Of a stretch of DNA of 36,647 nt, positions 7,931 to 16,444 are shown piece after piece. The DNA is from Acidobacteriaceae bacterium (lineage in GTDB: Bacteria > Acidobacteriota > Terriglobia > Terriglobales > Acidobacteriaceae). Below the pieces are notes generated by a model. The model was not told the origin of the DNA, did not search any database, and saw nothing but the letters and a program-made list of their open reading frames with translations. How positions within the stretch are numbered: the first letter of the stretch is position 1; each line of letters begins with the position of its first letter. The DNA is taken from the NCBI GenBank assembly GCA_003135475.1, contig PLBW01000031.1, positions 1-36,647 on the forward strand. Direction: 5' to 3'. A program made the position numbers and the translations under genes.

Positions 7931-9419
7931 GGTTTAGTCCTTCTGCGATTCTGCCTAAAGCCACGTAATCGATCTTGCCCCGGCTTCCCTTGGGTATGGT
8001 ATCCAGAAATACGATGCGGTCGGGCAACATATACAGAGGCAGTGTTCGCGCACAGTGGGCTTTGGCTTCGACGAAGGTAACAGCGCCAGCGGAGCGGGCG
8101 CGGACGAAAGCGGTTATGGCGGTTCCCATCTTCCCGTCCTCGGCAGCGACCGCCGCCGCCTCAAGTATACCTTCTTGGCGGACGAGGGCGGCCTCTACTT
8201 CCCCTAGTTCAATGCGGAAACCGCGGCGTTTTACCTGGCGGTCGAGCCGTCCCAGGAAAAGGTAGTGACCGTCAGGCGCAAGCGACACGCGGTCCCCGGT
8301 GCGGTAATACGGTTTGCCCTCCAAACTGACGAAGGCGCGTTGCGTCTCTTCAGGGCGGTTCCAGTATCCACTCATCAGGGAGTCGCCGCCGACGAGCAGT
8401 TGGCCGCTCGACGCCTCCACCGTCACCGTGGCGTAGGGGCAGGGATGACCGATAGGCAGCGGTCGCGAACCGTCGAAATCGCGCGGCACGCGACACCACG
8501 TGACCACATTGGTCTCGGTGGGGCCGTAGAGGTTAGCGCAAACAGCCTGCGGGACCGCAGCCTGCAATTGCGCCACGTTGGGGCCGGGAAAGACCTCACC
8601 GGCGAAGAGGATGACGCGCAGGCCAGGATATTCATGCTCCGCCAACCGTCCCTCCTGTAACATGCCGGCCAGGATAGACGGCACTGAATACCAACAGGTG
8701 ATGCGGGCCTCGCGCACGAACCGCACCAAAAAACGTGGCATCCACATGACATGGCCGGGAACTAGAACGCAGGTGGCACCGCACAATGCCATATTGAAAA
8801 TGTCAAAGGTGGAAAGATCGAAACTCAGAGGCGACGGGCATGCGATGCGGTCACTTGAACAGACCTGAAACTCGCGCGCGGACCATTTTACGAAAGCGCT
8901 TACTGCGCGGTGGGAAAGGACTACTCCCTTCGGCTGGCCCGTAGATCCGGAGGTAAACAGAATGAAAGCCGGGTCGCCGGCGTCTGCCCTGGGCAGCGAG
9001 TCTACGCCGGCAAGAGCAGCCGGCACCGGTTGCCAAGGGATGCTCGTGCCGGTCTGGCGATCAGTGATTCGCGGCGGGAAATTTTCGCCCTCGATCACCA
9101 GCCGTGCCCCGCTGTCCGCCAATGTTGTTTCGATTCGTTCCTTCGGCCACTGGGGATGGATGGGAACATAGATAGCTCCGGCGAGAAGGGATGCAAAAAC
9201 AGAGACGACCGCTTCGGTGGTCTTCGGCAGCACCAACGCTATGCGGTCCTGCTTTCGAATGCCGTGTTCGACGAACCGTACGGCCAGCCATGCAGCTTGC
9301 TCGAACAACTCGCAGAAAGAGGTGACCCGATTCTCTTCGACTATGGCCGGAGCATCGGGTGCGGCCGCTGCCGTGTGCCGAAGCCAGTCGCAGAGCAGCT
9401 CGCTTTCAGGCCCGGGCAA
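7914..9419 (-). CDS. Amino-acid-type adenylation enzyme (acyl/aminoacyl-carrier ligase)
   Basis: A 501-residue stand-alone adenylation domain of the ANL superfamily, which activates an acid with ATP and passes it to a carrier protein. Visible core motifs are FTSGSTGQPKG (about 155-165), SFDLSTFDIF (199-208), YGPTETN (298-304), TGD (374-376), GRLDRQVKRRGFRIELGEVE (390-409) and the catalytic lysine in GSRGKIDY (K482). The aspartate of SFD (D201) is at the place that binds the amino group in amino-acid-activating members, so an amino acid is more likely than a plain fatty acid. The exact amino acid cannot be read here. The start is an unusual TTG overlapping the preceding KASIII-like gene by 14 bases. 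The pair with the small carrier resembles prolyl/alanyl loading modules. Confidence 0.8.
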   Translation of the reverse strand: MPGPESELLCDWLRHTAAAAPDAPAIVEENRVTSFCELFEQAAWLAVRFVEHGIRKQDRIALVLPKTTEAVVSVFASLLAGAIYVPIHPQWPKERIETTLADSGARLVIEGENFPPRITDRQTGTSIPWQPVPAALAGVDSLPRADAGDPAFILFTSGSTGQPKGVVLSHRAVSAFVKWSAREFQVCSSDRIACPSPLSFDLSTFDIFNMALCGATCVLVPGHVMWMPRFLVRFVREARITCWYSVPSILAGMLQEGRLAEHEYPGLRVILFAGEVFPGPNVAQLQAAVPQAVCANLYGPTETNVVTWCRVPRDFDGSRPLPIGHPCPYATVTVEASSGQLLVGGDSLMSGYWNRPEETQRAFVSLEGKPYYRTGDRVSLAPDGHYLFLGRLDRQVKRRGFRIELGEVEAALVRQEGILEAAAVAAEDGKMGTAITAFVRARSAGAVTFVEAKAHCARTLPLYMLPDRIVFLDTIPKGSRGKIDYVALGRIAEGLNHGDQG

Positions 9420-10404
9420 GCGTCACCCCCCAGGTGAAACCGATCCCGGCGGAAGCGAATAGCAACAATTGCCCAGGACTAATTAGGCCCTGGCGCCGCA
9501 TATTCACATAATTGATGACCAGATCGCTGGCAAAGGTGTGGCCATACTCTGCCATGGGAGTTGGCGGCAGGCCCCCCTCGGGCAGTCCCACCATCCTGCG
9601 GAAACCCTCGCGGTCCCGATGGCTGATGTTGGAGTAGATGAAATGGTCAACATCGTTCAACTTCAGGGAAGACGCTGCCAGGACTTTTTGCATTATCCGG
9701 AACAGGTTGAGATAGTAGATCGGCATCACCTCGTGTTCAATGCATACAGCATCGACCTTAATCTCGAGGTGGCCGTTCGCCTTGACCAGGGCAATGGCAT
9801 GGTGCAGATGACCGAGTGTCATGGCTTCGACGCCCAGCAGCAAAGGGCCTTCTGTGCCTTGGCGGCGCAGAATAACGGCACTCCCGGCGTCGCCTTGCAC
9901 GGTAACTGGAAGCAGTGAGCGGTTGCCGTGAGGCGCAGTGTCGCCCGTCACCAGCAGGGCAGTCTGAATGCTATTATCGGTACTCATCCAACCCAGTGCG
10001 GTCTTTATTGCGAGGTGAAGCGCTCCACAGCCGCCGGTTTTGAAACTCAAGTTCAGCGAAGTTTCAGCCCCTAGTTCGGCGCTGAGTTTGTGGGCAAAGG
10101 AGAGGTCCTGCGAGTTCTCTCCGGGGAAGGTGCTGTAATCCACAATGAGATTGATGTCCCGCGCCGTAATCCCGGCTTCCGCTATCGCCGTTGAAGCGGC
10201 TTCGAGAACCAAGGCATACGGTTGCGTGCTGGCGCAGACACGGACGCGGCTTAGTCCGAGACCTTCTACGGCCTTTCGTCTCGCCAGTGCGCTCAGCGGA
10301 GCGAGCGTTGTCTCCACTCGATCTCGTTCCCGCTCCAAGACCGCTTCCACGGCCTCATCGTCGGGCGGAACGGCGTACGCCGCGGATGCAATTCGCACAT
10401 TCAT
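9406..10404 (-). CDS. KASIII-like ketosynthase with altered catalytic residues
   Basis: A 332-residue thiolase-fold enzyme of the 3-oxoacyl-ACP synthase III type. The ATG at 10404 lies two bases after the stop of the chain-length-factor-like gene. The nucleophile region FKTGGCGALHLA keeps C126. The FabH motif HQAN is not present: the equivalent stretch reads YSNISHRD (257-264), and the FabH GN is replaced by EYGHTFASD (286-294). That GH-ASD form is typical of a KASIII branch that includes enzymes doing ester or C-C bond formation rather than straight priming. It may therefore condense or transfer a special starter, for example the amino acid loaded by its neighbour. This role is inferred; the family and the missing HQAN are seen. 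Confidence 0.75.
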   Translation of the reverse strand: MNVRIASAAYAVPPDDEAVEAVLERERDRVETTLAPLSALARRKAVEGLGLSRVRVCASTQPYALVLEAASTAIAEAGITARDINLIVDYSTFPGENSQDLSFAHKLSAELGAETSLNLSFKTGGCGALHLAIKTALGWMSTDNSIQTALLVTGDTAPHGNRSLLPVTVQGDAGSAVILRRQGTEGPLLLGVEAMTLGHLHHAIALVKANGHLEIKVDAVCIEHEVMPIYYLNLFRIMQKVLAASSLKLNDVDHFIYSNISHRDREGFRRMVGLPEGGLPPTPMAEYGHTFASDLVINYVNMRRQGLISPGQLLLFASAGIGFTWGVTLARA

Positions 10405-10406
10405 GT

Positions 10407-11456
10407 TCAAGGCAACTCCAGCAGTAGCGCCGCAAAACCACTTTCGCCGGATGTTCCTAACAAGAGAGCCTGCCCGCTGCTTGGCCGGCTGCTCAAGGCC
10501 AGGATTAAATGGAGAAGAGCGCTGGTATCGGCCAGACCCGCGGCGACGGCCTGAGGGGGAACGATGGCCGCACCGTGTCCGGTAAGCTCGCGGGCCAAGG
10601 CGGTTGTAGAACTGGTGGCGCAAGGCGCGCCATTACCGGCACAAATCGTGAGACTCGGGACGGAACCGCCGAGCATCTGGCGGATGGTCTCCACCGGCTG
10701 TCCGCCGGCCGCCCAACGGCCCGAACTGAGATGGGCATAGGAGCGCACTTCCAGGCGGCCCGCCGGTTCCAGCACCAATGCGGCTACACCTTCGCTCGGC
10801 ACGAAACCACCGCCTTCCGGCAGAGGCTCGGAGTTGTAGCAGGCCGGCGACAACAGATCTGCCACCTCGTACCATTCGTAGACGGCGCGCGTGAGCGTAC
10901 CACCCGCCAGGACAATGGCCAAGTCAGCCTGCCCGTGGCGTAGCAAGGAAGCGGCTTGGATCAGCGCGCTCTCGCCTGCAAAGCCCTTGCTGCCCACCGT
11001 GATATTAGGCCCTCGCAGGTCGTGAAACAAAGCCACGTGACTGGCCGGAGCGTTGGCGAGAGTCTCCGGGAAGGTACTGGGATCGGTCCCCGACCAACCA
11101 TTTGCGGCAGCGCTTTGGTAGAAGGCTTCGGTGAGTTCAACACAGCCGAAGCCGATGGCAAAGACCACGGCAACCCGTGACCGGTCCATCTGGCTTAGTT
11201 CAGTCCCAGCATCCTTAAGGGCTAGGAACGAAGCCACCAAGGCCCAAGCCGACAGGCGATCCAGACGCCTGGTCTTCAGGCCCGGCACTACACTGGCGGG
11301 GCGAAACGGTTTCACCAGAAACGCTCGCCGCAGCCCGGCGGTTGTCCATGCGGTGATGGCACTGGGTTCCAAGGGACACTGCGGGATTAGTCCGGCGAGC
11401 GGACCATAGGGACTCACTGAACCGATGCCAGTTATGGTTGGCAGATTCGGAGTCAT
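10407..11456 (-). CDS. Ketosynthase-like protein without catalytic cysteine (chain-length-factor-like)
   Basis: A 349-residue member of the KAS family, shorter than usual (about 400-420). The active-site cysteine region reads VGSKGFAGESA, so the cysteine is replaced by glycine (about 158). The first histidine motif is also lost: CAGNGAPCATSSTTAL stands where NAHGTGTPLND would be, and the second GH is missing. It lies beside an intact ketosynthase with a four-base overlap. This is the normal arrangement of a KS/chain-length-factor pair in type II polyketide and aryl-polyene systems (for example ApeO/ApeC), where the inactive partner shapes the tunnel and sets chain length. Chain length cannot be predicted from this. 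Confidence 0.75.
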   Translation of the reverse strand: MTPNLPTITGIGSVSPYGPLAGLIPQCPLEPSAITAWTTAGLRRAFLVKPFRPASVVPGLKTRRLDRLSAWALVASFLALKDAGTELSQMDRSRVAVVFAIGFGCVELTEAFYQSAAANGWSGTDPSTFPETLANAPASHVALFHDLRGPNITVGSKGFAGESALIQAASLLRHGQADLAIVLAGGTLTRAVYEWYEVADLLSPACYNSEPLPEGGGFVPSEGVAALVLEPAGRLEVRSYAHLSSGRWAAGGQPVETIRQMLGGSVPSLTICAGNGAPCATSSTTALARELTGHGAAIVPPQAVAAGLADTSALLHLILALSSRPSSGQALLLGTSGESGFAALLLELP

Positions 11457-12661
11457 GCGCGGCCGCTCCCGAATATGAGCGCCGTGTTGCTGCCACCAAA
11501 CCCCGCGGAAACCGACATTGCCAGCGGCAGCGCCTGGCGTCGAACTTCTCCCCGTAGCCAGTCAACACCCGGGCTCTCGATGGGGTTCGACAGTCGCAGC
11601 GTCGGGAACAGTGCGCCGCTACGAACGGCCGTGATCGTGAGGGCCGCCTCCAAGGCGCCGGCTGCTCCCAGACAGTGTCCGAAATAGGACTTTGTCGAGG
11701 ATACGGGAATGGGACGGTTGCGTCCGCGGAAGGCGGTCTCGTATGCGTTGGCCTCGGCAATGTCGTTCAGGGGCGTGCCCGTGCCGTGAGCATTCACATA
11801 GCCGATCTCACCACAACTGACTTCCGCCATTTCCATGGAAAGGCGCATGCAAGCCGCCAAGCCGTTTCCCCGTTCCTGTGGCGCGGTGGGATGAAATGCA
11901 TCATTAGTCATGGCCCATCCACGCAGTACCGCCAAAACGTTGGCATTACGCGCCGCAGCCCCAGCGAGCGTTTCGAGCACGAGAACTGCGGATCCTTCGC
12001 CCAGGTTCAGCCCCTTGCGATTCTGGTCAAAGGGCCGGCAGGGGCTTGGATCCAATGCCTGCAAGGAGTTGAACCCGCTCAGCGTGAACGGGCACAGTGC
12101 ATCACTGCCCCCTGCCAAGATCATGGGAGCGGCTCCGTCGAGCAGCATGTTGGCGGCGAGCGCGATCGCCATCGCTCCAGAAGCGCAAGCCACAGAAACG
12201 GCACAGCGTGGTCCGCGAATGCCTAAATGCTCAGCCACAGCGTCGGCAACGTGCGCCACCGGATAGGAGGCGGCCCGCAAGAGACCGCCGCGTCGATACC
12301 AAGCGGCCGGATCCTGAGAGATTCCAGGATCTATCTCGGTCAAGCCCGCGACCGTGCTGGCCATCACGACGCCGCTCTCCCGGAAGGCAACGCTCTCGCA
12401 ATCGAAATCCGCTACTGCGTCTTGAGCCGCTATCACCGCGAGTCGATCAGTGCGGGAGTCTCGAGAGTTGGAGCCTTCCGCCGGAAGCGGCAATCCGCAG
12501 ACCTGGGCAGTCGTTCCTTCGAAGCCGGGATACAGATCCTTCGTGGGCGCCAGACAGCACTTGCCCGATAATATGCCTGCCTGCAGGCAGTCCAGGCCGA
12601 TGCCATAGGTGCTGACAACGCCGACACTAGTAACGACGATGGTTTTCCGGATATCAGTCAC
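11453..12661 (-). CDS. Catalytically intact FabF-type ketosynthase
   Basis: A 402-residue 3-oxoacyl-ACP synthase II-like protein with the full triad: C159 in SVACASGA, H292 in NAHGTGTPLND and H329 in STKSYFGHCLGAAGA. The C-terminal FGGSNTALIF is also present. It performs decarboxylative chain extension with malonyl-ACP. Its stop overlaps the cysteine-less partner by four bases (ATGA), and its start overlaps the upstream acyltransferase by eight bases. It is therefore the elongating half of a KS/CLF-type dimer. The sequence shows no sign of fusion or truncation. Confidence 0.9.
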   Translation of the reverse strand: MTDIRKTIVVTSVGVVSTYGIGLDCLQAGILSGKCCLAPTKDLYPGFEGTTAQVCGLPLPAEGSNSRDSRTDRLAVIAAQDAVADFDCESVAFRESGVVMASTVAGLTEIDPGISQDPAAWYRRGGLLRAASYPVAHVADAVAEHLGIRGPRCAVSVACASGAMAIALAANMLLDGAAPMILAGGSDALCPFTLSGFNSLQALDPSPCRPFDQNRKGLNLGEGSAVLVLETLAGAAARNANVLAVLRGWAMTNDAFHPTAPQERGNGLAACMRLSMEMAEVSCGEIGYVNAHGTGTPLNDIAEANAYETAFRGRNRPIPVSSTKSYFGHCLGAAGALEAALTITAVRSGALFPTLRLSNPIESPGVDWLRGEVRRQALPLAMSVSAGFGGSNTALIFGSGRA

Positions 12662-13556
12662 GGGAGGTCACTGGCCAAAAGTCAAAAAAATTCAACCACT
12701 GATCGTAATGGGTCGTCAACGTTTTTTCCAGGAACCGAACGGCTTGGCACAAACCGCCTTGCGGGCCGGCGTCGCGGTCACCGGATGGGATCGGCGGGAT
12801 CGGATCGCCCATTAGAACGCGGTAGCGCAGCCAACCCTGGCGAATCACGAAACCGGGCAGCACCGGGGCGCCCGAGACCTGCGAAAGCAGGAAGGGGCCA
12901 AGCGGAAAGGGAGCGGGTTGTGAAAAAAACGGGACATCGACACCATGACGACGATAGACACGGTCCCCCTGGATCGCCACTATCTCATTGCGATGCAAGG
13001 CCTGTAAGAGTTCTATGGTGGCCCGCACGCCGCCGCTGAGATCCACAATTTTGAGCCGTTCGTTAGCCATCAAATTCCGCAGCATTATCTCCGCCGGTTG
13101 ATCCTCGACCACGCGCGCCACGTTGACGGGCCGGCCGTGCATTTCAAGGAGGCGCGAGGCGAATTCCGAATTTCCCAGATGTGCTGTCCACACGATGAGC
13201 CCATTGCCCGCAGCTAGGCATTGGTCGATCTTGGCGACGCCGCGCTGCTGGTCCACCAGCATGGAGAGCAGTTGCGAATGGGTGGCCCGGGGGACATAGC
13301 AATAGGAAACCATGAAGTCGCAGAACGAATAGAAGACGCGATAAACCTTCCATTGCAGTGCCAACCCACGCTTGCCCGAGACCCGGCGCAGATTGCCGGC
13401 TACCGCCCGGCGCTCCCGCTTCAAAAGGAGGAAGAAGATCAGCGCCGTCACCGCCGCGATGGGGGGATGGAGGAAGCGTGGCAGCCACGGTATGGTCCAA
13501 AACACAATCCGGTGAGACGTGATGTTGTGAAAACGGTGCTGGTACCAGCGCGTCAA
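12654..13556 (-). CDS. LpxL/HtrB-like lysophospholipid acyltransferase
   Basis: A 300-residue inner-membrane acyltransferase. A hydrophobic anchor (FLHPPIAAVTALIFFLLL, about 28-45) is followed by basic RERR. The catalytic HxxxxE is in WTAHLGNSEFA (H126, E131), and QGDRVYRRHGVDVPFF matches the second conserved block of the lipid A late-acyltransferase family. Such enzymes move acyl groups from ACP to lipids, and in aryl-polyene clusters an enzyme of this kind attaches the finished chain to a lipid head. The start is TTG, overlapping the upstream radical SAM gene by four bases, so translation is likely coupled. Confidence 0.85.
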   Translation of the reverse strand: MTRWYQHRFHNITSHRIVFWTIPWLPRFLHPPIAAVTALIFFLLLKRERRAVAGNLRRVSGKRGLALQWKVYRVFYSFCDFMVSYCYVPRATHSQLLSMLVDQQRGVAKIDQCLAAGNGLIVWTAHLGNSEFASRLLEMHGRPVNVARVVEDQPAEIMLRNLMANERLKIVDLSGGVRATIELLQALHRNEIVAIQGDRVYRRHGVDVPFFSQPAPFPLGPFLLSQVSGAPVLPGFVIRQGWLRYRVLMGDPIPPIPSGDRDAGPQGGLCQAVRFLEKTLTTHYDQWLNFFDFWPVTSRD

Positions 13557-15046
13557 TTCCCGCCCGCCGTCATGAGGTCGCCCACATCGTGAATCACTTT
13601 CCTCTTCAACACCGAGTACATGTGAACGATCTCCATATCGCTATACCCGATGGAGCGGAGCGTGCGAACCGCGCCATCAACGGCGGCGGGATTGCTCAGT
13701 CCAAAGCGGCGGTGGTACTCGAGCTGAATGCCGTACATGTCGTGCTTAGACAACGTGGGAGTGCCTAACGGCATATCGTTGTAAGAGAACCTGCTGGTGA
13801 GTCCCATGCGCTCGGGGTCCCAACCGGCATCCAGCGCCTGCTGGTTGATCGCGCAGCCTGGGAAGAACCGCAAGCAAAAGTGGTAGGGCAATAACGACGG
13901 CTTCGGCAGTTCACCCAACCAGTCCAGGGTGCGTTGCGCCAGTTCACGGGTTTCCGTGGGGAAGCCGTACATGGTGGAGACGTTTACGACCGCGTTCTGG
14001 TGCTGAGTGTAAGCGATGATGCGCCTGGTCTTTTCCAGATCGAGGCGTTTCTTTACCAGGCGTTGAATTTCGTCTGCGCCCGATTCGACGGCGTAGGTGA
14101 ACCAGACGGCGCCGGCTGCCAGAGCACGGTCCACGAACTTCTCGCTAGTGATGTCGGCACGCAAGCCGTTGACGAAGTAGAGCCGCAGTTCGAGCCCCGC
14201 CGCCAGGATCAGGTCGAACAGTTCCAGAGAGCGCTTCAAGTCGATGTTGAAGATATCGTCGACGACATAGAAGTCCTGGATGCCGTGCTTGTCATGCAGT
14301 TCCTTGATTTCTTCGAAGACGTTGGCGGCGCTCCGCAGCCGGATGCCCTTCCAATGGCTGAAACAAAAGGTGCAAGGGTACACGCAGCCGCGGCTGGTGA
14401 GCAGCACTCCCTGCCGCCGGTGATTGTATGCGTAACTGAGTTGACCCTGGTACTGATCCACGTCGATCAAGTCGTAGGCGGGGAAAGGCAGGCTGTCGAT
14501 GTCCGCCACTTCCAATTGGTCTTCGTTTTCCACCACCCGGTCGTCCGTCCGGTACAAAAGTCCTGCGATCGAGGAAAGTGGCGCTCCCGAAAGGAGGTCG
14601 ACGAAAACCTTCTCGCCTTCCCCTTTTACGGCGATCTCCAGTTCAGGCACCTCATGGAAGAGCAGGTGCTTGTACGCCTGTACGATCGGTCCGCCGGCAA
14701 CCAGGGTGGCGTCGCTGTGGGCGCGCACCAAACTGGCGATGCGCTGGAGTTCCTCCAGAAAGAAGGCGATGGAGCGGATACCTACGACATCCGGCTGAAA
14801 GTCGTTCAAGATGCGGATGAAGCCCTCATTGTCCGGACAAGCAAGCGAGGACTCGACGATGCGGAACTCTACGCCCGGCAGAGCCCTCCGGGCATAGGAT
14901 GCGAGGTACATGAGGCCCAAGGGCGGGATATGTACCTCGTAAGGCATAGTGGTCCCCACCCACTTACCCATGTTGTTAGCCTCTACCAGCAGGACCCGGG
15001 CCGCTGGCTTCGCGCTATAGCAGGCCGACATGGGGGACTTACTCAT
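13553..15046 (-). CDS. Cobalamin-type radical SAM enzyme inside the biosynthetic block
   Basis: A 497-residue protein. An N-terminal B12-binding-like domain covers about 16-160 (ARVLLVEANN, IPPLGLMYLASYAR, PDVVGIRS, ATLVAGGP, VKGEGE). The radical SAM domain begins at about 214 with LTSRGCVYPCTFCF: C221, C225 and C228 make the CxxxCxxC cluster site. VDDIFNIDLKRSLELFD is a typical next strand. Residues after about 440 form a helical tail. It lies between ACP2 and the acyltransferase, so it may act on carrier-bound or freshly transferred acyl chains. Reactions known for this class include methylation and ring formation at saturated carbons. Which one occurs here is unknown. Confidence 0.8.
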   Translation of the reverse strand: MSKSPMSACYSAKPAARVLLVEANNMGKWVGTTMPYEVHIPPLGLMYLASYARRALPGVEFRIVESSLACPDNEGFIRILNDFQPDVVGIRSIAFFLEELQRIASLVRAHSDATLVAGGPIVQAYKHLLFHEVPELEIAVKGEGEKVFVDLLSGAPLSSIAGLLYRTDDRVVENEDQLEVADIDSLPFPAYDLIDVDQYQGQLSYAYNHRRQGVLLTSRGCVYPCTFCFSHWKGIRLRSAANVFEEIKELHDKHGIQDFYVVDDIFNIDLKRSLELFDLILAAGLELRLYFVNGLRADITSEKFVDRALAAGAVWFTYAVESGADEIQRLVKKRLDLEKTRRIIAYTQHQNAVVNVSTMYGFPTETRELAQRTLDWLGELPKPSLLPYHFCLRFFPGCAINQQALDAGWDPERMGLTSRFSYNDMPLGTPTLSKHDMYGIQLEYHRRFGLSNPAAVDGAVRTLRSIGYSDMEIVHMYSVLKRKVIHDVGDLMTAGGN

Positions 15047-15058
15047 GGAATGTAGGTG

Positions 15059-15325
15059 TTAGGTTTTTGCTGCCGCCATTTTGGATTCGATGGTAGCTGC
15101 CAAAGCGTCAATACTTCCCCACGCTTTCTCGTCGAACTTGGCGTCCACCAGCTTGATACCGAAGTGCCTCTCAATCTCAAGAATGAGTTGCAGGATATCG
15201 ATGGAATCGATTTCCAGGTCGCCAGCGAGCAACGGCTGATCGTCGCGCAGATCCTCCAAGGTCAAGTCGGTGATCCGCAAGCTCTTCAGAATAATCGGCT
15301 TGAGTTGTTCCTTAACGCTTGCCAT
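15059..15325 (-). CDS. Acyl carrier protein (second carrier)
   Basis: An 88-residue acyl carrier protein. The prosthetic-group serine is S41 in GDLEIDSIDILQL; the acidic surround (LEIDSID, then EIERHFGIKL) is typical of fatty-acid/polyketide carriers. It begins 12 bases after nothing else and ends 12 bases before the radical SAM gene. Its sequence differs clearly from the first carrier (GGLIDSIGM), so the two probably serve different steps: this one for chain elongation by the KS/CLF pair, the other for loading. Confidence 0.88.
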   Translation of the reverse strand: MASVKEQLKPIILKSLRITDLTLEDLRDDQPLLAGDLEIDSIDILQLILEIERHFGIKLVDAKFDEKAWGSIDALAATIESKMAAAKT

Positions 15326-15361
15326 GATGTTAATTTGCCGCAGTATAGCATAGCTTCAAGC

Positions 15362-16417
15362 TCACCGTATCAGGCGACAAGCCGAGGTTAAACTCAGAAA
15401 ACCCCGAGAAGCATAGCCGATTGGATCCAGAGGTACCGTTCTGTCCGCGAACAGGTCGCTAACCGGCTGGCCCCGGAAATAGCCAATCTGTCGGTAGTGG
15501 GCGATGAAATACAGCACCCGTAAAAAAACTTTCCAGCGCAGGGGGGCAAAGTACGCCGGGGTTATGAGGGGTACGGCCCGGCCCTCTTTTACTTCAGCCG
15601 CGAAATCCCGAAAGGTCCCAGCCTGCGATACGCAGAGCACGGAGCTGGCGAGCAGCAGATGGCTGTCCCCGCCGCCTATTATGGGCTTGCCCACGTGCCT
15701 GGCCAACTCGAGGACACGGTCATTCTCCTCTTGGCACCGCATTCCGTTGTACTCGAGCGCATGAATCGCCCAGCCGTACCGCCGCAGAAACTCTTCCACC
15801 GGGATCTTGCGGTGCCGGTCCTTGCCCCAAGGAACTAGAGGGTGGTTCAACACCACCAGACATCCGCTGGCACGCAGTATTTCGAACAGATCGTCCAACT
15901 GCTCGGTGGACGCTGCCGCCTGAAGACTGGCATGGGTTTCCGCTATGTTGGACTCGGGTAAACCCGTGATTCCCAGGTGGAAGAGATAGTTCTGAAAGCG
16001 GAAGGACAGCTCCTCGCCGAGAGGATTGCGGTGCGCATTCGCGGGATGCTTCCGCAGCAGTTCAACACTGCCGGCAACTTCGTCATGGTCGGTAATCCCC
16101 AGATGGACACCGTCGAAGCCGAGAGGGGCGACGCCTGAGGATTCCGTGAGAAACACGTCCTCAACCGTCAGTGGCGCCCGGTAGTAGACCTCGGCATAGT
16201 CCAAGTCGGGAACCGACGCCAGTCCAAATGTCCACTGGAGGACATGCCGGAAAGGCCATATGAACCACAGGTTCACCACCTCGTTCAGAGAGGCCAGGTT
16301 CTCAATGGAGTGGTAGGAGTGATTGTGGGGTGAAACTGCAAAGTCAAATTCTCGCGCCGGCTGGGGACAAAAACGGTAAACATAGTCCTCGATCACCCAG
16401 CAACCTGCGCCCATCAT
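15362..16417 (-). CDS. PHP-domain metal-dependent phosphoesterase
   Basis: A 351-residue protein of the PHP superfamily. Metal-site motifs in order are HNH (H31/H33 in SPHNHSYHS), TDHDE (109-113), EE at about 135, HLGI (148-151), NHP (191-193) and GGDSH (249-253). The family uses a two- or three-metal centre to hydrolyse phosphate esters, including histidinol phosphate, polymerase-linked phosphates and others. A PHP protein is not a standard part of aryl-polyene or fatty-acid clusters. Here it may remove a phosphate from a headgroup or lipid intermediate (inferred). AGAGGGA lies six bases before the first of two adjacent ATGs. No signal peptide or membrane segment is seen. Confidence 0.8.
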   Translation of the reverse strand: MMGAGCWVIEDYVYRFCPQPAREFDFAVSPHNHSYHSIENLASLNEVVNLWFIWPFRHVLQWTFGLASVPDLDYAEVYYRAPLTVEDVFLTESSGVAPLGFDGVHLGITDHDEVAGSVELLRKHPANAHRNPLGEELSFRFQNYLFHLGITGLPESNIAETHASLQAAASTEQLDDLFEILRASGCLVVLNHPLVPWGKDRHRKIPVEEFLRRYGWAIHALEYNGMRCQEENDRVLELARHVGKPIIGGGDSHLLLASSVLCVSQAGTFRDFAAEVKEGRAVPLITPAYFAPLRWKVFLRVLYFIAHYRQIGYFRGQPVSDLFADRTVPLDPIGYASRGFLSLTSACRLIR

Positions 16418-16444
16418 CTGCTGTCCCTCTCGGTTGACGCAGAA

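Noticed and set aside
13934-15055. Plus-strand open frame of 373 codons
   Set aside because: Shadow of the B12-type radical SAM gene; GC-rich third positions keep the opposite strand open by chance.
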